The notes under the pieces are model-generated. The model was not told the DNA's origin. It did not search any database and saw only the letters and a program-made list of their open reading frames with translations. Both the position numbers and the translations under genes were made by a program. Shown one piece after another: positions 6,096 to 9,279 of a stretch of DNA of 9,279 nt; the first letter of the stretch is position 1; every line of letters starts with the position of its first letter. Location: positions 1-9,279 of the forward strand of contig VEQB01000067.1 in assembly GCA_018883485.1 (NCBI GenBank), in the 5' to 3' direction. The DNA is from Bacteroidota bacterium. GTDB lineage: Bacteria; Bacteroidota; Bacteroidia; UKL13-3.

Positions 6096-6980
6096 TTATG
6101 CTTGTTTTTTAAAGGCCGCCAAATAAACGCCAGCAAAAACAACTAGCATACTTATAAACTTAATGGTAGTTAATTGGTCTTTACCTAAAGCCAAAGCAAT
6201 GATAGCGGCCAAAACAGGTTGCAAATAAATATAGGTTCCCACCAAAGAGGAGCTAGCATGTTTTAGGGCATAAGCATTTAACACGTAGGTAAGAAAGGTT
6301 GAACCAATGGTTACAAAAACAATTGTAAGCCAAACAAAGTCAGGGAGGTTTGCAAAATCTATTTCAATAAATTGGTTCAAACCAAATGGTAGAACCAAAA
6401 AGAAACCAAAGAAAAAGGCATAAAGGGTAACCGTTAGTGGATGGTATTTTACCATTAATCTTTTGGCATATACCAAGTAGAAGGCGTAAATAATTGCGTT
6501 TAAGGTTACGTAAATATCGCCCATTACGGTTTCTTTGGCAAATTCTAAATGGGTACCACCCACCAACACCAAAGCCCCAATAGCTGCTATTACAATACCG
6601 CTTACTTTTCTAAGTCCCATCTTTTCGCCTAACATAAGCCAAGCAAAAATCAATACAAATATGGGAGTAAATAGCATCAATACCGAGGCGTTAATTGGGG
6701 TAGTAATAGATAAGCCTTTAAAGAAGAAAAGCATATTTGCAGCCACACCAAAAACAGCCGAAACGGCTAAGGGTAATAAATCTTTTTTATCCGAAATATG
6801 CCCTTTTACATAAACCCTATGAAATAAGAAAATACAAATGGCGGCCACAAAAACCCGCATTAAAATAAAAGCATAAGGCTTTATATACATGGGCATTGCC
6901 AGCTTAGCAATACTAAAGGTTGCACCATATAAAAGCGAAACCATAAACAAAGCCAAATGTACTTTTACGCGTGTACTCAT
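6096..6980 (-). CDS. EamA-family drug/metabolite transporter (DMT superfamily)
   Basis: 294 residues, the normal size of a ten-helix DMT carrier of the inner membrane. Two EamA repeats can be seen. The first is about 8-140, with LLYGATFSIAKLAMP at helix 1 and the TPINASVLMLFTPIFVLIFAWLMLGEKM stretch spanning helices 3-4, where the GEK end is typical. The second is about 153-290, ending with SSLVGTYIYLQPVLAAIIALALGKD and MLVVFAGVYLA. The C-terminus is short and basic (FKKQA). Family members export amino acids, nucleobases or other metabolites; the sequence does not show the substrate. The ATG overlaps the MATE stop by 4 bases (ATGA), so the two transporters are probably translated together. 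Confidence 0.9.
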   Translation of the reverse strand: MSTRVKVHLALFMVSLLYGATFSIAKLAMPMYIKPYAFILMRVFVAAICIFLFHRVYVKGHISDKKDLLPLAVSAVFGVAANMLFFFKGLSITTPINASVLMLFTPIFVLIFAWLMLGEKMGLRKVSGIVIAAIGALVLVGGTHLEFAKETVMGDIYVTLNAIIYAFYLVYAKRLMVKYHPLTVTLYAFFFGFFLVLPFGLNQFIEIDFANLPDFVWLTIVFVTIGSTFLTYVLNAYALKHASSSLVGTYIYLQPVLAAIIALALGKDQLTTIKFISMLVVFAGVYLAAFKKQA

Positions 6981-8353
6981 ATCGTGGTTTCTTCGCTAAA
7001 CCTGGGAACTTCTAAAGGGGTGCTTCTGCTCTTTTTTAGAAATCTTTTGGTTAATGCTACGGCCGAAAAGCTTAATCCAATTAGTAATGCCATCCAAATT
7101 CCATACAAGCTTAACTCGGTATAAAAACCTAAATAATATCCTATGGGTATGCCAATAACCCAATAAGAAATAATGGTAATTACGGTTGGTATTTTAGAAT
7201 CGTGCAAGCCTCGCAAAACACCCAAACCCACACATTGTATGCCATCGCTCAATTGAAACACAGCGGCTATTAAAACTAGGTTTACCGCCATGGGTTGCAC
7301 CAAGCTATCTTCAATATAAAGGCTTACAATAAAGTTAGAAAATAAACCAAAAAATAAGGCACAAACACCCATAAAAAGGGTTCCCATAATTAAGGCTGCT
7401 CTACCTGCCAACACCATGTCTTCTCTATTTTTTCGGCCAAATGCTTCGCCTACTGCAATAGAACCTCCAGCAGAAATTCCTGTAGCAATCATATAAGTAA
7501 CAGATGCAATGTTAATGGCAATTTGATGGGCCGCCATGGCATATTCACTTATCCATCCTATCATAATGGCGGCAAAGGCAAAAGCGCCTACCTCAAAGAA
7601 ATATTGAAAGCCCGAAGGCAAGCCTATCTTGAATATCTGAAGTAAGAAATGCCTATCATCCTCATGTTTTACCAAATGCAAATAACCATGGTAAAGTTTG
7701 TTTAATCTTACATAGCTATACATGGCTATTGCCATGGCAGCTCTAGATAGACTAGTTGCAATACCGGCTCCAAATAAGCCATAAGTAGGCATTCCTAATT
7801 TGCCATAGATGAATGCCCAATTTAAAAATACATTAAGTAAAAGGGCAAATATTGTAATTATAGCAGAGGGTTTGGTAAACGATAAACCATCGCTGTATTG
7901 TTTAATGGCTGTAAATAACAATAAGGGTAGGGTACCTGCATTTAAAATATGCAAGTAATCTTTGGTTAGTTCAGTTACACGTTCGGTTTGCCCAAACCAT
8001 GCTAAGTTTTCTGCTAAAATATATAGGATCAAACCAATAAAGGCTGATAGTAAAATGGCAGCAATTATTCCTTGCCTAAACAAGATAGCACATTGGTTGG
8101 GCTTACCAGCTCCCCTAGATTTTGCTACCAATGGCGAAATAGCAGTTAAGGTACCAATGCCTAAAATACAAATTAGAAAGTAAACAGAATTGGCCAAAGA
8201 GGCGGCAGCTAGGTTAATGGCATCTAACTTGCCAATCATCATAATGTCGGCCACGCCCATTAGCACAATTCCCAATTGTCCAATAATAATGGGATAACTT
8301 AGAATGGAAATTTCTTTAAAGTATTTTCCGTATGTGGCTATTATCTTCTGCAA
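6977..8353 (-). CDS. MATE family efflux transporter (NorM-like), TTG start
   Basis: 458 residues with about 12 hydrophobic segments, as expected for MATE antiporters, which expel cationic drugs or metabolites in exchange for Na+ or H+. Helix 1 has PIIIGQLGIVLMGVADIMMIG with the family-conserved Asp at 36. SPLVAKSRGAG (about 73-83) matches the loop after helix 2. The second half repeats the pattern, with AAHQIAINIAS and then AVFQLSDGIQCVGLGVLRG, followed by D and a Pro, the conserved helix 10 region. The C-terminus is RSTPLEVPRFSEETTI. I place the start at TTG (8353-8351): no ATG or GTG lies in frame between it and the upstream stop codon, and the next in-frame ATG (residue 32) would delete most of helix 1. 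It lies 31 bases after the glucanase stop. Coupling ion and substrate cannot be told from sequence. Confidence 0.93.
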   Translation of the reverse strand: MQKIIATYGKYFKEISILSYPIIIGQLGIVLMGVADIMMIGKLDAINLAAASLANSVYFLICILGIGTLTAISPLVAKSRGAGKPNQCAILFRQGIIAAILLSAFIGLILYILAENLAWFGQTERVTELTKDYLHILNAGTLPLLLFTAIKQYSDGLSFTKPSAIITIFALLLNVFLNWAFIYGKLGMPTYGLFGAGIATSLSRAAMAIAMYSYVRLNKLYHGYLHLVKHEDDRHFLLQIFKIGLPSGFQYFFEVGAFAFAAIMIGWISEYAMAAHQIAINIASVTYMIATGISAGGSIAVGEAFGRKNREDMVLAGRAALIMGTLFMGVCALFFGLFSNFIVSLYIEDSLVQPMAVNLVLIAAVFQLSDGIQCVGLGVLRGLHDSKIPTVITIISYWVIGIPIGYYLGFYTELSLYGIWMALLIGLSFSAVALTKRFLKKSRSTPLEVPRFSEETTI

Positions 8354-8371
8354 GGTTTTAAAAAAGGCCTG

Positions 8372-8379
8372 CGAAGATA
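8372..8379 (-). promoter_or_regulatory. Candidate -7 promoter element before the MATE gene
   Basis: On the minus strand TATCTTCG (followed by CAGG) sits in the 31-base gap between the glucanase stop and the TTG start, 18 bases before the start codon. One base departs from TAnnTTTG, and no convincing TTG lies at -33. It shares the run CTTCGCAG with the site before yicC. It may let MATE-DMT be transcribed apart from the glucanase. Confidence 0.4.
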
Positions 8380-8384
8380 AGGGT

Positions 8385-9279
8385 TCACTTCATTAATTCT
8401 ATAATACGTATGCTGTTTGGTTCAAGCTTAATATTAGAAAGGGATTCTAGCTTTTCATCGGTCATGTGGTCTAATCCGTTTTGATAGTTCTTTAATCTCT
8501 CTGTCATGCGTTGTGTGTCTAAATTTACTTTTTCATTCCCTCTGTTCACCACAATCATATAGGCTTCCTTTTCATTGTATCTAAAAAATACATAAGTGCT
8601 TCCTTCTGGTGTAAATTGCATCAACTTACCTGTATTAAAAACTTCTTCATCTTTACGCAATCTGGCTAATTTTTTAATTAGGTTATAGGCTTCATTTTCT
8701 TGGGCGGTTCTGCCTTCTGCTGTAAATTTATTTACCTTATCTTCGGGCCAACCACCAGGGAAATCCTGACGAATTTCTCCATCATTTTTTCTGGGTAGGG
8801 GATTGCTCAACAATATTTCTGTACCATAATACATACTAGGAACTCCTCTCAAGGTCATCAATAAACCTATACCCATTTTCCACTTGGCAAAGTCTTCTTT
8901 TACTTCTGTAAAGTAACGGTTCAAATCATGGTTATCTAAAAAAGTAAGGTTAAGATTTGGGTTCTCATAAAAGCCGTCTGAACCTAGGGTATAATATATT
9001 TTAGCAAGCCCCTTATCCCATTCTGGTTTTTGGTTTAACCCATCCATAATAGCCCAAAACAATTGAAAATCTTTAGCACTGCTTAAATGGCTACTAGGTG
9101 GAGATTTTTTATACCCATTGTTCTTTGTAAAGTAAGCCATTTGCATTACCCCAGCTTGCTCCCAAATTTCTCCCGTGGAATAAAAATCAGGGTACTCGCG
9201 TTGTATGTAAGCCATACATGCATCCATAAATTCGTAATCATTATAGCTATAAGTATCAATTCTAAAGGCATCTATACTG
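8385..9279 (-). CDS. Glycoside hydrolase family 13 alpha-glucanase, C-terminal part (5' end outside window)
   Basis: 297 residues are readable from the right edge (codon 9278-9276) to the TGA at 8385. The start lies beyond the window; the ATG at 9227 is internal because catalytic residues precede it. Visible residues 3-9, DAFRIDT, are GH13 conserved region II with nucleophile Asp8. TGEIWE has the acid/base Glu37 (region III). FLDNHD has the transition-state His117-Asp118 (region IV). GVPSMYYGTE is the conserved end of the barrel. The last 90 or so residues form the expected C-terminal beta domain (STYVFFRYNEKEAYMIVVNRG). The DTYSYNDYEFM context resembles cyclomaltodextrinase/neopullulanase-like enzymes such as SusA of Bacteroides, so it likely cleaves alpha-1,4-glucans or maltodextrins. 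The exact subfamily needs the missing N-terminus. No SusC/SusD genes are in view. Confidence 0.92.
   Translation of the reverse strand, partial: SIDAFRIDTYSYNDYEFMDACMAYIQREYPDFYSTGEIWEQAGVMQMAYFTKNNGYKKSPPSSHLSSAKDFQLFWAIMDGLNQKPEWDKGLAKIYYTLGSDGFYENPNLNLTFLDNHDLNRYFTEVKEDFAKWKMGIGLLMTLRGVPSMYYGTEILLSNPLPRKNDGEIRQDFPGGWPEDKVNKFTAEGRTAQENEAYNLIKKLARLRKDEEVFNTGKLMQFTPEGSTYVFFRYNEKEAYMIVVNRGNEKVNLDTQRMTERLKNYQNGLDHMTDEKLESLSNIKLEPNSIRIIELMK

Noticed and set aside
6068..6142. N-terminal extension of YicC by 25 residues
   Set aside because: The family begins at MLRSMTGFG; the extension is unconserved in character and would overlap the DMT gene by 47 bases.
8354..8384. Possible terminator between the glucanase and MATE genes (AGGCCTTTTTT on the minus strand)
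   Set aside because: The T-run is not preceded by a stable stem; only three base pairs can be formed around it.
1..9279. Mobile elements, CRISPR, phage or defence genes
   Set aside because: No transposase or integrase, no regular direct repeats with spacers, and no terminal inverted repeats were seen; the tRNA 3' ends are not duplicated elsewhere in the window as attachment sites would be.

Overview
The window comes from an AT-rich genome of the phylum Bacteroidota; class and order cannot be resolved from it. Several things point there. Promoter-like sites match the Bacteroidota pattern TTTG / TAnnTTTG. Gene starts lack clear Shine-Dalgarno sequences. The gene order yicC-gmk-nadD occurs, and there is a secreted Ig-like plus parallel beta-helix surface protein of a type common in this phylum.

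Layout. Bases 1-2071 (minus) hold the first 690 residues of a large exported surface protein whose end lies beyond the left edge. An AT-rich gap of about 380 bases carries its promoter and, facing the other way, a near-perfect promoter for a tRNA pair: tRNA-Gly(GCC) at 2454-2526 and tRNA-Leu(UAA) at 2574-2658. Each tRNA is followed by its own hairpin plus T-tract terminator. Next on the plus strand is a type II NADH:quinone oxidoreductase (2766-4016). It converges on a minus-strand series that occupies the rest of the window. Read in transcription order this is: a GH13 alpha-glucanase (cut by the right edge), a MATE exporter (TTG start), an EamA-type DMT transporter, yicC, gmk and nadD.

How the genes relate. 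MATE and DMT overlap by 4 bases, yicC and gmk are 5 bases apart, and gmk and nadD overlap by 4 bases, so each pair is probably cotranscribed and translationally coupled. The two short gaps in the series (before MATE and before yicC) both contain a TAYCTTCGCAG site that looks like a -7 promoter element. The series may therefore be three overlapping units: glucanase; MATE-DMT; yicC-gmk-nadD. The last unit combines an RNase-type protein, GMP-to-GDP conversion and NAD synthesis. The neighbouring ndh uses NADH but is transcribed separately.

I found no mobile element, CRISPR array, phage gene, frameshift or defence system, and nothing I would call a new biological system. The most distinctive points are the recurrent promoter motif, the tRNA-terminator-tRNA arrangement, and the near absence of lysine from the secreted part of the surface protein.
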